Below, one piece after another: positions 7,417-14,326 of a stretch of DNA of 35,462 nt. This stretch comes from Opitutaceae bacterium UBA2377 (lineage in GTDB: Bacteria; Verrucomicrobiota; Verrucomicrobiia; Opitutales; Opitutaceae): assembly GCA_002344205.1 (NCBI GenBank), contig DDSZ01000012.1, positions 35,305 to 70,766 on the forward strand. Direction: 5' to 3'. Every line of letters begins with the position of its first letter. The stretch's first letter is position 1. Position numbers and translations under genes: made by a program. The notes below the pieces were generated by a model. That model searched no databases and had not been told where the DNA came from. It saw nothing but the letters and a program-made list of their open reading frames with translations.

Positions 7417-9243
7417 TCAGGTCCGCCGACGCAGGGTCAGATACGTGAAGGCGGAGAAGGCCAGGGCCGCGGCCGCCAGCAGCCCGATCCAAGGCGGCAG
7501 GCCGGCCGGAGGCGCGGCCACGGTCTTGGGCTTCACCACTTCAATCACGCCCTCCATGTAGGGGTGCGGCGTGCAGATGTAGTTCCAAGCCCCCTCCTCG
7601 GCGAAGGTATGGCTGAAGCTCTCGCCATGCGCGAGCAGCGGCGATACGAAGCCCTCAGCGGCACCAGTGCTCACGACATTGTGGATGCCGGAATACTCCC
7701 CCGCGAGATAGGTGAAGGCGTCTTCGTTGATCCAGCGCACCGTCGTGCCGGGAGCAATGCGCACCACCTTCGGGTAATAGGAGTTGCCCAGAATGCGCAC
7801 GGTGACGGTATCCACCTCAGGTCCAAAGACCGCCGGCTCTTCCCGGTCCGTGCTGCCCGGCCGAAACGGCGAGATCGTGCGGACGGCCTTGGCCTTGATC
7901 TCGGCCATCTCCGCGGCCGTATGCACCGGCCCGTCGGCTAGGATCTGCCCTGACGGGGTATTTTCCTTGCCGGCCACGATCAGGCCGATGGCACCGCGGT
8001 TGGTGGAACCCACCGCGTGGCTGAGCATGGTGTAGGCGCCTTCATCCGGCGGGATGCGGAATTCGATCACGAACGAGTCGCTGGGCCCGGCCGTGACCGT
8101 CTGACCGCCCGGAAGAACGGCCTCCGGATGTCCCTGCCAGTAAATGTAGTCCCAGATAATGCCCACGATGTGAAAGGTGGAGAGCAGGTTGGGTCCGATA
8201 TTGAGAAAATTGATCCGCACGTAGTCACCCGGCCGGGCGAGAATGGGCTCTTCCACGTAGCGGAACATTTTCCCGTTGAAGGTCACGTAACGGGGCCGGC
8301 CCTCAATCGCCGCGGCGCCCGAATCATACCACTCGTGCTGGATCAGGAAGAGTTCCACGTCCGGCGGGCGGCCCAGCTCGCGCTCCATGCGATACTTCTC
8401 CTTCGGCCGCACCACGATCATGCCATATTGGCCGAAGAGCACATGCATGGCGATCGCGTGGCCACCGGGAGCGCAGTGATACATGTAAACGCCGGGGGTG
8501 TTGGCGCGGAAGACCACGCGGCCGGTCTGACCCGGATTGATCTTGCCGACGTATTTCGAGGTCTGTGTGTAGGCGGCGTGGATCGAGGCGCCGTGCGGGA
8601 TATTCCCCTTGTTCACGATCAGCATCTCGACCACGTCGCCCTCATCGACAATGAGGGTCTGGCCGGGGATGCCGCCATCCATGAGAAATCCGTCATAGAC
8701 GACCCCGTTGCCCAGGTAGGTCTGGCCCTCATGCAGGACCACGGTGAACGACTTGTCCACCGGCGCGTCCTGCGGCACGGTCGAGGTCGGCGGCGTCGGC
8801 AGCGCATAATCGCGCTCAATCACGTCGAGAAACTCGAAGTCCTTGAAATACTCGGGCACCGGCCGGCCCGCGAAGGCGTGCCCGTTAACCGGCTCCGCGG
8901 CTTTCGTCGCACAGCACGGATCCCCGCATGTCTCCGCCACGACCGTCTTGGTCGGCCCGATGGGAACCGTGGCTGCGGTCGCTGGCGGCCTGACGGTGTC
9001 GCCGCTTGCAGCCGCCAGATGCGGACTGGTCAGCCCGGCGATGCGGAGGTTGCTTTGCTTTTCTATTGCCCGACGGACGTCCGCAGCGGCCAAGCTTTCC
9101 GAACGTGCGCCGGCGATTTCCCGCCCGAAGGTCACGCTGCAAGCATCGCAGGCCAAGGCTGCGGCCGGATTCAACGCCAGGCCAAGGCCTGCGAGCACGC
9201 CGGTTGCCAGCCGACGCCTCAGTATGGTGGGTATGTTTTTCAT
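7417..9243 (-). CDS. nirK: Copper-containing nitrite reductase with fused C-terminal cupredoxin and membrane anchor
   Basis: This 608-residue protein reduces nitrite to NO in the periplasm. It has a signal peptide (1-31), a cysteine-bearing linker (CDAC at 32-35, CGDPCC at 106-111), two cupredoxin domains forming the NirK core (about 130-425), a third cupredoxin (about 475-570) and a C-terminal helix (585-602) with basic end. Core type 1 copper ligands are His217, Cys257, His267 and Met275; type 2 ligands are His222, His256 and His409; His358 matches catalytic His255 of Alcaligenes NirK. The residue matching catalytic Asp98 is Ser220 (HGASIH instead of HNxDFH). The extra domain keeps His521, Cys557, His560 and Met563 and may pass electrons internally. 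A GAGGAA ribosome-binding site lies 5 nt before ATG. True nitrite reductase activity is likely but the Ser220 change leaves doubt. Confidence 0.86.
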   Translation of the reverse strand: MKNIPTILRRRLATGVLAGLGLALNPAAALACDACSVTFGREIAGARSESLAAADVRRAIEKQSNLRIAGLTSPHLAAASGDTVRPPATAATVPIGPTKTVVAETCGDPCCATKAAEPVNGHAFAGRPVPEYFKDFEFLDVIERDYALPTPPTSTVPQDAPVDKSFTVVLHEGQTYLGNGVVYDGFLMDGGIPGQTLIVDEGDVVEMLIVNKGNIPHGASIHAAYTQTSKYVGKINPGQTGRVVFRANTPGVYMYHCAPGGHAIAMHVLFGQYGMIVVRPKEKYRMERELGRPPDVELFLIQHEWYDSGAAAIEGRPRYVTFNGKMFRYVEEPILARPGDYVRINFLNIGPNLLSTFHIVGIIWDYIYWQGHPEAVLPGGQTVTAGPSDSFVIEFRIPPDEGAYTMLSHAVGSTNRGAIGLIVAGKENTPSGQILADGPVHTAAEMAEIKAKAVRTISPFRPGSTDREEPAVFGPEVDTVTVRILGNSYYPKVVRIAPGTTVRWINEDAFTYLAGEYSGIHNVVSTGAAEGFVSPLLAHGESFSHTFAEEGAWNYICTPHPYMEGVIEVVKPKTVAAPPAGLPPWIGLLAAAALAFSAFTYLTLRRRT

Positions 9244-9267
9244 GGGGATTCCTCGGTTGAGGGGGGT

Positions 9268-9273
9268 AGTTTA
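9268..9273 (-). promoter_or_regulatory. Putative -10 element of the nirK promoter
   Basis: TAAACT on the minus strand fits TANNNT. Its centre is 31 nt from the centre of the Fnr/Dnr-type box, the spacing of class II Fnr promoters, in which the box sits at about -41.5. Confidence 0.5.
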
Positions 9274-9294
9274 CAAAATATCCCCCGCCCCGCC

Positions 9295-9308
9295 TTGACT
9301 CAAGTCAA
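9295..9308 (-). promoter_or_regulatory. Fnr/Dnr-type binding site upstream of nirK
   Basis: A perfect 14-bp palindrome, TTGAC-TCAA-GTCAA on the plus strand, is centred 58 nt before the nirK start codon. It matches the TTGAY-N4-RTCAA consensus of Fnr/Dnr/NnrR sites. The Crp/Fnr gene at the end of the same cluster is the likely binder. No second perfect copy was noticed in the window. Confidence 0.78.
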
Positions 9309-9379
9309 AGCGCCGGCCGATTCCACCTCACGCGCGACCAAACTTCACTGCCCGAAACCGCCCAATAATGCCGGATACC

Positions 9380-9622
9380 TCAGCCCGGCGGCCGGGCCTT
9401 CGCCTCGTAATACGGGATGATCTGCTTGAGATGGCCCTGCACGATGGCGCCGACGGTGGAGGCCGGCAGCGTGCCGCGGTGCAGCTCGAAGATCGCCACG
9501 AGCAGCGCGAGCTCGATGTCGTTCTTCTTCGGGCTCACCGCCTGCATCGCGCGCATCAGCTCCAGCGCCTTCTTTTCCGCCGTCTTGTAATCGTTAAAAT
9601 TTTCCTCGGTGGGTGTCGCCAT
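9380..9622 (-). CDS. Small conserved-looking hypothetical protein
   Basis: The 80-residue product (MATPTEENFNDYKTAEKKALELMRAMQ...) is mixed charged and hydrophobic, with three probable helices and no membrane segment or signal peptide. The segment KKNDIELALLVAIFELHRGTLPASTVGAIVQGHLKQIIPYYE reads like a real folded helical domain rather than a chance frame, but I do not recognise a family. The ATG at 9622 is preferred; the frame extends to 9658 with a glycine-rich, less protein-like start. It lies on the same strand as nirK and ends 136 nt before it, with the nirK promoter in between, so it is probably a separate unit. Confidence 0.65.
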   Translation of the reverse strand: MATPTEENFNDYKTAEKKALELMRAMQAVSPKKNDIELALLVAIFELHRGTLPASTVGAIVQGHLKQIIPYYEAKARPPG

Positions 9623-9669
9623 GCGCCCAAGCCCTCCGCCAAACCGCCCCGCCGTCAAGCGCGCAAATC

Positions 9670-9689
9670 CGCCCGGCTGTCGCCGGGCG
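9670..9689. terminator. GC-rich hairpin between kinase A and the small hypothetical gene
   Basis: An 8-bp perfect stem (CGCCCGGC / GCCGGGCG) with a TGTC loop is followed on the plus strand by CCTGTTTTA. The T run is on the wrong side for the minus-strand genes here, so it would be a classical terminator only for plus-strand RNA. It may still mark the 3' end of kinase gene A. Confidence 0.4.
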
Positions 9690-9753
9690 CCTGTTTTAGC
9701 TCACGTCTACCGGACTGCTTGTCCACCATAGCTCACAGAGCCACTGCGAAAGC

Positions 9754-12700
9754 CTATGGCGAAGGAGCCAACGCAATGCGGAAACCGATGCGGCCGCGAT
9801 CGTGTGGAGGATACCCGTCGCGGTGGGCAGAGCGACAGAAAGCGGCAGAGCTCCGCCAACTGCCGCCACGACTGACGCGAGTATCACTTGATGATGCACC
9901 CAAAGGATCAGTCACACTCCCGCCTTTATACAGACCAAACCAGTCCAAACACCATTCCGCTAGATTGCCGTGCATGTCGTGCAGGCCCCACGCATTCGAT
10001 TGCTTTGTCCCCACCGGCTGGGTGCGACGGCCACTGTTGCGGTCATACCATGCCATGGAATTCAGATCCCCGGCATAATCCCCTGTTGTTCCCGCCCGGC
10101 ACGCATACTCCCACTGCGCCTCGGTGGGCAGCGTATAAACATACCCTGCCGGCAATCGCCCCACACTCCGCTCCCGCTCCGTCAGCCGGCGGCAGAACTC
10201 CATCGCCTCCTCCCATGAGACTCGCTCCACCGGCAGATTTGCCCCCTTGAAGTTTGAAGGATTGTTCCCCATCACCGCCTGCCACTGCCCCTGTGTCACC
10301 TCCGTCTTTCCCAGCCAGAAGGCGCGGCTGATTGTCACCCGCGTCACCGGCCGCTCGAAACTGAGCCCACCCGACGCACTCCCCATCTGAAACGTGCCCG
10401 CAGGCATTGGCAGGATTTCAAGATTCAGGTCCGGAATGGTATAGGTCTTGCCCTTTTCAGGAACCGCTGACTTTTCCAACCCGACCGTCTCCTGACGCGA
10501 CTGCTGCCCGCCCGACCCGACGGCCACAACCACACGGAAACCGACGTTGTTCAGGCGGGAGGCATTCCCACTAGCGGTAGAAGAGACGAGTGCTGCGCGA
10601 TTTAGGCCAACGAACGACGCACCCCGGAACCAGTCTCCTTGCTTATGATCGATTCGTTCCCAAACGTTGCCACCCATGTCATATAGCCCATGGCGGTTTG
10701 GTGTGAAGGAGCCAACCGGAGCGGTAGCAGCAAACCCGTCATCATAACCACTGATAATCGACTTGCTCGTGTAACGCGCCCGCTTGGCTGCTTCGTCCGC
10801 GTAATTGCCCGCTCCTTGCGGCGGTGGCCATTGGTTACCCCACGGGAACTCATCCGGCCCCACAGCGATACTCCATTCCGCATCCGTCGGCAATCGGTAT
10901 TCCTGATTTGGAGCGAGCCGGCCTTCACGTTGCTCTGCCTCAGTCAGCCACTGGCAAAAGGATACCGCATCGTCATGGGTGATCATCACAGCCGGATGCG
11001 TGGAGCCCTGAGAGAAATCTGGTTTTGGCCATTCCCGCCTAGTTTCATTTACGAATTGTTGGTAGTCCTGCACCCGTGTTTCCCAGATCGAGAACAAGAC
11101 GTTAGTTCCCGGCACCGGCACGAACTTCATTCCCAGGCTGTTCTCATGCGGCTGGCCCGCCTCTGGGAAAAGCTTCGCCTCCAGCCGCACATTCTCCCGC
11201 ACCGACTGGCGGGCCTGAACGGTCAGCGTCGCCGTCGCCGGCTTGTGCCGCGGCAGCCGGAGTTCATAGTCGTAGCGCCCGGGCAAGGCCTCCGCCACCC
11301 GGTAGGGCGTCACGTCCACCTGTTTGCCACCCGCCCACACCTCCGCCCCGTTGGGCACGCTCGTCAGCTCCAAGGAGCCCGGGACAAACTCCGCCGTCGC
11401 GTTCACCGACGCGCCCTTCCTCACCTCCACAGTCTTGGCCTGCTCCGGCCAGCCCGGACGCCGGAACGTGATGTCGTAGCGGCCGGTCGGCAGATTGAGT
11501 TCGGCGGGGGTGCGTCCGGTGCGCGTCACTTCGCCGCGAATCGCATAGTCCATTCCGACCGGCTCCGTGGAAAGTGTCACGGTCCCCACGCTGCGCACGA
11601 GCGGCACGTTCAGCTCCGTAAACTCATTCTCCTTCACCTCCACCTCTCCGTCCCAATCCTCATACCCTTCCAGCCGAACCCGCACCGGATACTTCCCCAG
11701 CCGCTGGTCCTTCAGATTGAGCGGAGATTTGTCAAGCGCCACCGCCCCCACCCGCACCTCCGCGCCCGCCGGGGTCGTCCGCACAATGATGCCTCCGCGC
11801 GCCGCCGCCAACCGCGCTTGCTCGGCGGCAAGTCGTTCACGCTCGGCCTCCTGCTCGGCCGCGATCCGTGCCGCCTCAATCCGCTGCGCCTCCGCTTCGC
11901 GCTCGGCTGCGATTCGGCTGGCCTCGGCCTGCTGGCGCTCGCTCTCAATCCGTGTCTGCTCCACCCGCAACCGATCTCTATCAATCCGCCGCTGCTCCGG
12001 CGTATGCAGGCCGAAATACCAGCCGGCCACGGCAATGACGGCTATCGCCGCCACCGCCGCAATTTTCGAATTTCGATTCCCGATTTTCGATTGCCCAGAT
12101 GGAGTCGTCTCTGTCCGGCCGGCCCGGCGGTCCGGCCCTACCGGCTCCGGCTTTGTGCTCTTTGTGGTAAAATTCAGCCGCTCCAGCACTTCGCCCGCGC
12201 TCTGCGGCCGGTCCTTCGCCTCCTTCGCCAGACACGCCGCGATCGTCGCCTCCCACTCCGCCGGGATGTTCGTATTAGGAACATTCAGCTCGGCGCGGCG
12301 CTCCGCGAGTGTCGCCGGCACCTTGCTCTGCACCTGCATCATGATGTTGCCGGAGTGGAACGGCGGCTTGCCGGTGAGGAGATCGTAGAGCGTCGCCCCA
12401 AGGGCGTAGATGTCATCCGAGACCGCCGGCTTTTCGCCCATCATCTGCTGGGGCGACATATAGACCGGCGTGCCCGAGGAACCGGCCTGCTGCGAAACCC
12501 GGGAGACCGAGTCGCTCACGCTCGCCGCGATCCCGAAGTCCGCGATCTTCAGGTCGCCGCGGCCGTCAATCATGAGATTCGCGGGCTTCAGGTCACGGTG
12601 CACGAGCTCCGCTTTCTGATGCGCATAATCGAGAGCCTCGGTGAGCTGCCGCACCCACTTGCCCAGTTGCTCCGGCTGGTAGCACCGGTCCGGCTGGTCC

Positions 12701-13038
12701 ATTTTCAGGGCCGCCAGGGTGTCGCCCGGCACATATTCCATCGAGATGGCCGCCGTGCGGCTGTCCTGGACGAAATCATAGATCCGCACGATGTGTGAAT
12801 GCGTCAGCTCCAGACTCCGGCGCGTCTCCCGCTTGAGTTCGTAAACGGCCTGCTTGTCCAGCGTCACGACCTCGGGCAGGAACTTCAGCGCCACGTCGCG
12901 CTCCAGCTCCTCGTCCCGCGCCAGCCACACGACGCCCATCCCGCCCCGGCCGAGGATTTTCTTCAGCGTGTAACGGTTGAAGACTTTCTGGCCGGGGATG
13001 AAGCCCTTGAGCGTCGCGCCTAAATCGAGGTCGTCCAT
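9754..13038 (-). CDS. Ser/Thr protein kinase with PEGA repeats and two FGE-sulfatase-like domains (kinase A)
   Basis: A 1094-residue transmembrane protein. The kinase domain (about 20-290) has GRGGMGVVW, Lys52, HRDLKPAN with Asp149, and DFG at 167-169, so it looks active. A short linker leads to one membrane helix (about 326-343), a Glu/Arg/Ala-rich coiled coil (about 345-415) and three PEGA-like beta domains (about 416-630; TTPAGAEVRVG, STEPVG, SVPNGAEVWAGG). Two FGE-sulfatase (SUMF1) domains follow (about 635-860 and 875-1092), with GLYDMGGNVWE and RGGSWRSSAAFCRSAHR. Of the two redox cysteines of true formylglycine-generating enzyme only one position is Cys, so these are more likely ligand- or wall-binding modules. 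The kinase faces the cytoplasm and the rest lies outside, suggesting a receptor. It is a paralogue of the gene at 30273-34013 and shares its exact upstream sequence. Confidence 0.9.
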   Translation of the reverse strand: MDDLDLGATLKGFIPGQKVFNRYTLKKILGRGGMGVVWLARDEELERDVALKFLPEVVTLDKQAVYELKRETRRSLELTHSHIVRIYDFVQDSRTAAISMEYVPGDTLAALKMDQPDRCYQPEQLGKWVRQLTEALDYAHQKAELVHRDLKPANLMIDGRGDLKIADFGIAASVSDSVSRVSQQAGSSGTPVYMSPQQMMGEKPAVSDDIYALGATLYDLLTGKPPFHSGNIMMQVQSKVPATLAERRAELNVPNTNIPAEWEATIAACLAKEAKDRPQSAGEVLERLNFTTKSTKPEPVGPDRRAGRTETTPSGQSKIGNRNSKIAAVAAIAVIAVAGWYFGLHTPEQRRIDRDRLRVEQTRIESERQQAEASRIAAEREAEAQRIEAARIAAEQEAERERLAAEQARLAAARGGIIVRTTPAGAEVRVGAVALDKSPLNLKDQRLGKYPVRVRLEGYEDWDGEVEVKENEFTELNVPLVRSVGTVTLSTEPVGMDYAIRGEVTRTGRTPAELNLPTGRYDITFRRPGWPEQAKTVEVRKGASVNATAEFVPGSLELTSVPNGAEVWAGGKQVDVTPYRVAEALPGRYDYELRLPRHKPATATLTVQARQSVRENVRLEAKLFPEAGQPHENSLGMKFVPVPGTNVLFSIWETRVQDYQQFVNETRREWPKPDFSQGSTHPAVMITHDDAVSFCQWLTEAEQREGRLAPNQEYRLPTDAEWSIAVGPDEFPWGNQWPPPQGAGNYADEAAKRARYTSKSIISGYDDGFAATAPVGSFTPNRHGLYDMGGNVWERIDHKQGDWFRGASFVGLNRAALVSSTASGNASRLNNVGFRVVVAVGSGGQQSRQETVGLEKSAVPEKGKTYTIPDLNLEILPMPAGTFQMGSASGGLSFERPVTRVTISRAFWLGKTEVTQGQWQAVMGNNPSNFKGANLPVERVSWEEAMEFCRRLTERERSVGRLPAGYVYTLPTEAQWEYACRAGTTGDYAGDLNSMAWYDRNSGRRTQPVGTKQSNAWGLHDMHGNLAEWCLDWFGLYKGGSVTDPLGASSSDTRVSRGGSWRSSAAFCRSAHRDGYPPHDRGRIGFRIALAPSP
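12061..12093. repeat. Short tandem TTTCGATT/TTCGAA-type repeat inside kinase gene A
   Basis: The stretch repeats CGAATTTCGATTCCCGATTTTCGATT-like units in tandem (written here as TTTCGATTCC, then TTTTCGATTG) and encodes the hydrophilic linker SKIGNRNSKI just before the membrane helix. Its AT-rich, repetitive nature differs from the flanking coding sequence, and the paralogue has an unrelated insert at the same place. Confidence 0.55.
12266..12285. repeat. Near-copy of the 30232-30254 palindrome inside kinase gene A
   Basis: ATGTTCGTATTAGGAACATT differs at one base from the centre of the intergenic palindrome near 30243. It encodes NVPNTN between the kinase core and its last helices, where the paralogue has GLTGEV. 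Confidence 0.6.
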
Positions 13039-13121
13039 GGGTATCGTAGCTAGATATTGGGAGAGAGGATCAGGGCTGAACTCGTTCTCGTGCTCGTAAT
13101 CTTAATCGTTCTCCTGGCTTG
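13039..13121 (-). promoter_or_regulatory. Upstream region of kinase A, identical to that of kinase B
   Basis: All 83 bases directly upstream of the kinase A start codon are identical to 34014-34096 upstream of kinase B. The identity ends abruptly. This must contain the start signals of both genes; I cannot identify a convincing -35/-10 pair or Shine-Dalgarno sequence in it. The intergenic stretch 13039-13558 otherwise holds only repeat elements and no gene. Confidence 0.75.
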
Positions 13122-13192
13122 GTGATTGGCTTTGGCGGGTTGCGGGAAACGATCAGGCGGGAGAACGAGAACGATTAGGATTAAGAGAACGA
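13083..13192. repeat. Inverted repeat with TTCTCGT / ACGAGAA arms upstream of kinase A
   Basis: The left arm (13083-13113, GTTCTCGTGCTCGTAATC...) is matched by an inverted right arm (13161-13192, GAGAACGAGAACGATT...), about 47 nt apart. A similar arrangement precedes kinase B (34058-34175) with a more diverged right arm and spacer. Confidence 0.65.
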
Positions 13193-13330
13193 TTGGGAAA
13201 GGGGCGCCCCCAGTTAGGCAAAATCCGTGCCAGCGGGAAGGTTAAATGGTGGAGTCAAACCATGGAATGTGGAAAACAGGAAAAGCAGAATTATCGGGGA
13301 TTACAAAAAGACGAGACAACCTCAGGAGAG

Positions 13331-13400
13331 AGGCAGGGGCCGATCTCCGAGCGGCCCGCCACGGAGGTCAGGCCCTGCCTTCCGTCACTTCATTGGGTAA
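13331..13400 (-). repeat. Family I palindromic repeat, copy 2
   Basis: Reverse complement of the element at 3943-4010, including the TTACCCAA-GAAGTGAC flank, with about nine of ten bases conserved. It lies in the gap between kinase A and the SDR gene. Confidence 0.8.
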
Positions 13401-13458
13401 TCCCACATAAGGCCGGCTCCCGCTTTCCTGAGTTCCATATCCAATTCTTAATACCTTC

Positions 13459-13521
13459 CCCGCGGATCACGCAGATATACGCGGATTCAATCCCCATTCG
13501 TTTTATCCGCGTTATCCGCGG
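13459..13521. repeat. Family II palindromic repeat (CCGCGGAT...ATCCGCGG), copy 1
   Basis: The element starts CCGCGGATCACGCAGATA and ends TTATCCGCGTTATCCGCGG, so its arms are largely complementary. It lies 37 nt beyond the stop of the SDR gene and could act as a transcript end. Related copies are at 23661-23733 and 34227-34290. Confidence 0.75.
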
Positions 13522-13558
13522 AAAAGTCCGGGCCCGGTTTCCGATGGTCTGCTTTTCG

Positions 13559-14326
13559 TCAAAACCCGATGCTTACGCCCCCGTCCACGGGGATGACGGT
13601 GCCGGTGACAAACTTCGCCGCCGGGGTGCAAAGCCAGGCCACGGCCCAGCCGACATCCGCCGGATCACCCAGCCGGCCGAGCGGGGTGCGGGCGAGGATC
13701 TTTTCCTTGCGGGCCGGGTCGCCCTCAAAGGCCCGGCGCGACATGGCGGTGTCGAACCAGCCCGGCGCGACGGCGTTCACCCGGATGCCGTCGCCGCCCA
13801 ACTCCACCGCCAGTGCGCGCACCGCCCCGGTGAGCGCGGACTTCGCAATCGAGTAGGCGCTGACCTTGGGAATACCGAAAAGCGCGGCCATCGAGCTGAT
13901 GAAGACCACGTTGCCCGTGCCGCTCTCCCGCAACTGGGGCAGCAATGCGCGGGTCAGCGCGGTGGCGCCCACGACATTCGTCTGCAGAATGGACTGCAGC
14001 TCGGCCTCCGACGTCTCGGCGAAGGATTTCTTGAGGTTGATGCCGGCGTTGTTCACCAGCAGATCCACCGGTCCGTGCGCGGCGCGGATTTGCTCCGCCG
14101 CTGCCGGCAGCGCGGCGAGGTCGGTGATGTCGAGCACGTGCGCGGCGGCGAGCGGACCGATCTCGGCGACGGCGGCCTTCAGTTCCGCCTCGCGCCGGCC
14201 GGCCACGATGACCTTGGCACCGCAGGCGGCGAGGCACCGGGCAATCGCCAGCCCAAGGCCGGTGCCGCCGCCGGTGACGAGCGCCGTCCGGCCGGCGAGG
14301 GAAAAAGGAGCGGGGGTGGTGTTCAT
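13559..14326 (-). CDS. SDR oxidoreductase, possible fructuronate reductase or sugar-acid dehydrogenase
   Basis: The 255-residue product is a classical short-chain dehydrogenase: TGGGTGLGLA cofactor motif near residue 18, NNAG near 90, and a catalytic triad in ISSM, SAYSIAK. The C-terminal part (GRLGDPADVGWAVAWLCTPAAKFVTGTVIPVDGG) is typical of sugar-acid and gluconate dehydrogenases. Its ATG at 14326 overlaps the stop of the mannonate dehydratase gene as ATGA, so the two are translated together. In Bacillus and relatives an SDR enzyme reduces fructuronate to mannonate just before mannonate dehydratase; that is the best guess here. It is the last gene of the long minus-strand operon. Upstream in-frame ATG at 14410 would overlap the previous gene by about 90 nt and is rejected. 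Confidence 0.9.
   Translation of the reverse strand: MNTTPAPFSLAGRTALVTGGGTGLGLAIARCLAACGAKVIVAGRREAELKAAVAEIGPLAAAHVLDITDLAALPAAAEQIRAAHGPVDLLVNNAGINLKKSFAETSEAELQSILQTNVVGATALTRALLPQLRESGTGNVVFISSMAALFGIPKVSAYSIAKSALTGAVRALAVELGGDGIRVNAVAPGWFDTAMSRRAFEGDPARKEKILARTPLGRLGDPADVGWAVAWLCTPAAKFVTGTVIPVDGGVSIGF

Noticed and set aside
7417..9243. Cytochrome-type haem sites in the cysteine-rich NirK N-terminus
   Set aside because: CDAC and CGDPCC are not followed by His, so there is no CxxCH motif.
8017..9420. Long plus-strand open frame opposite nirK
   Set aside because: No recognisable domain; nirK on the other strand has all family motifs and a good ribosome-binding site.
9754..9900. Possible diversity-generating-retroelement variable region at the C-terminus of the kinase/FGE-like proteins
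   Set aside because: The C-terminal RGGSW...GFR layout resembles known DGR targets, but kinase A and B ends differ at all base types including synonymous sites, not only at adenines, and no reverse transcriptase or template repeat is visible in the window.
10690..12798. 702-codon plus-strand frame opposite kinase A
   Set aside because: Arg/His/Leu-rich shadow of the kinase gene without domain features.
9754..13038. True formylglycine-generating enzyme activity
   Set aside because: The motif RGGSWRSSAAFCRSAHR (and its counterpart in kinase B) keeps only one of the two cysteine positions needed by FGE, and no sulfatase gene lies nearby.
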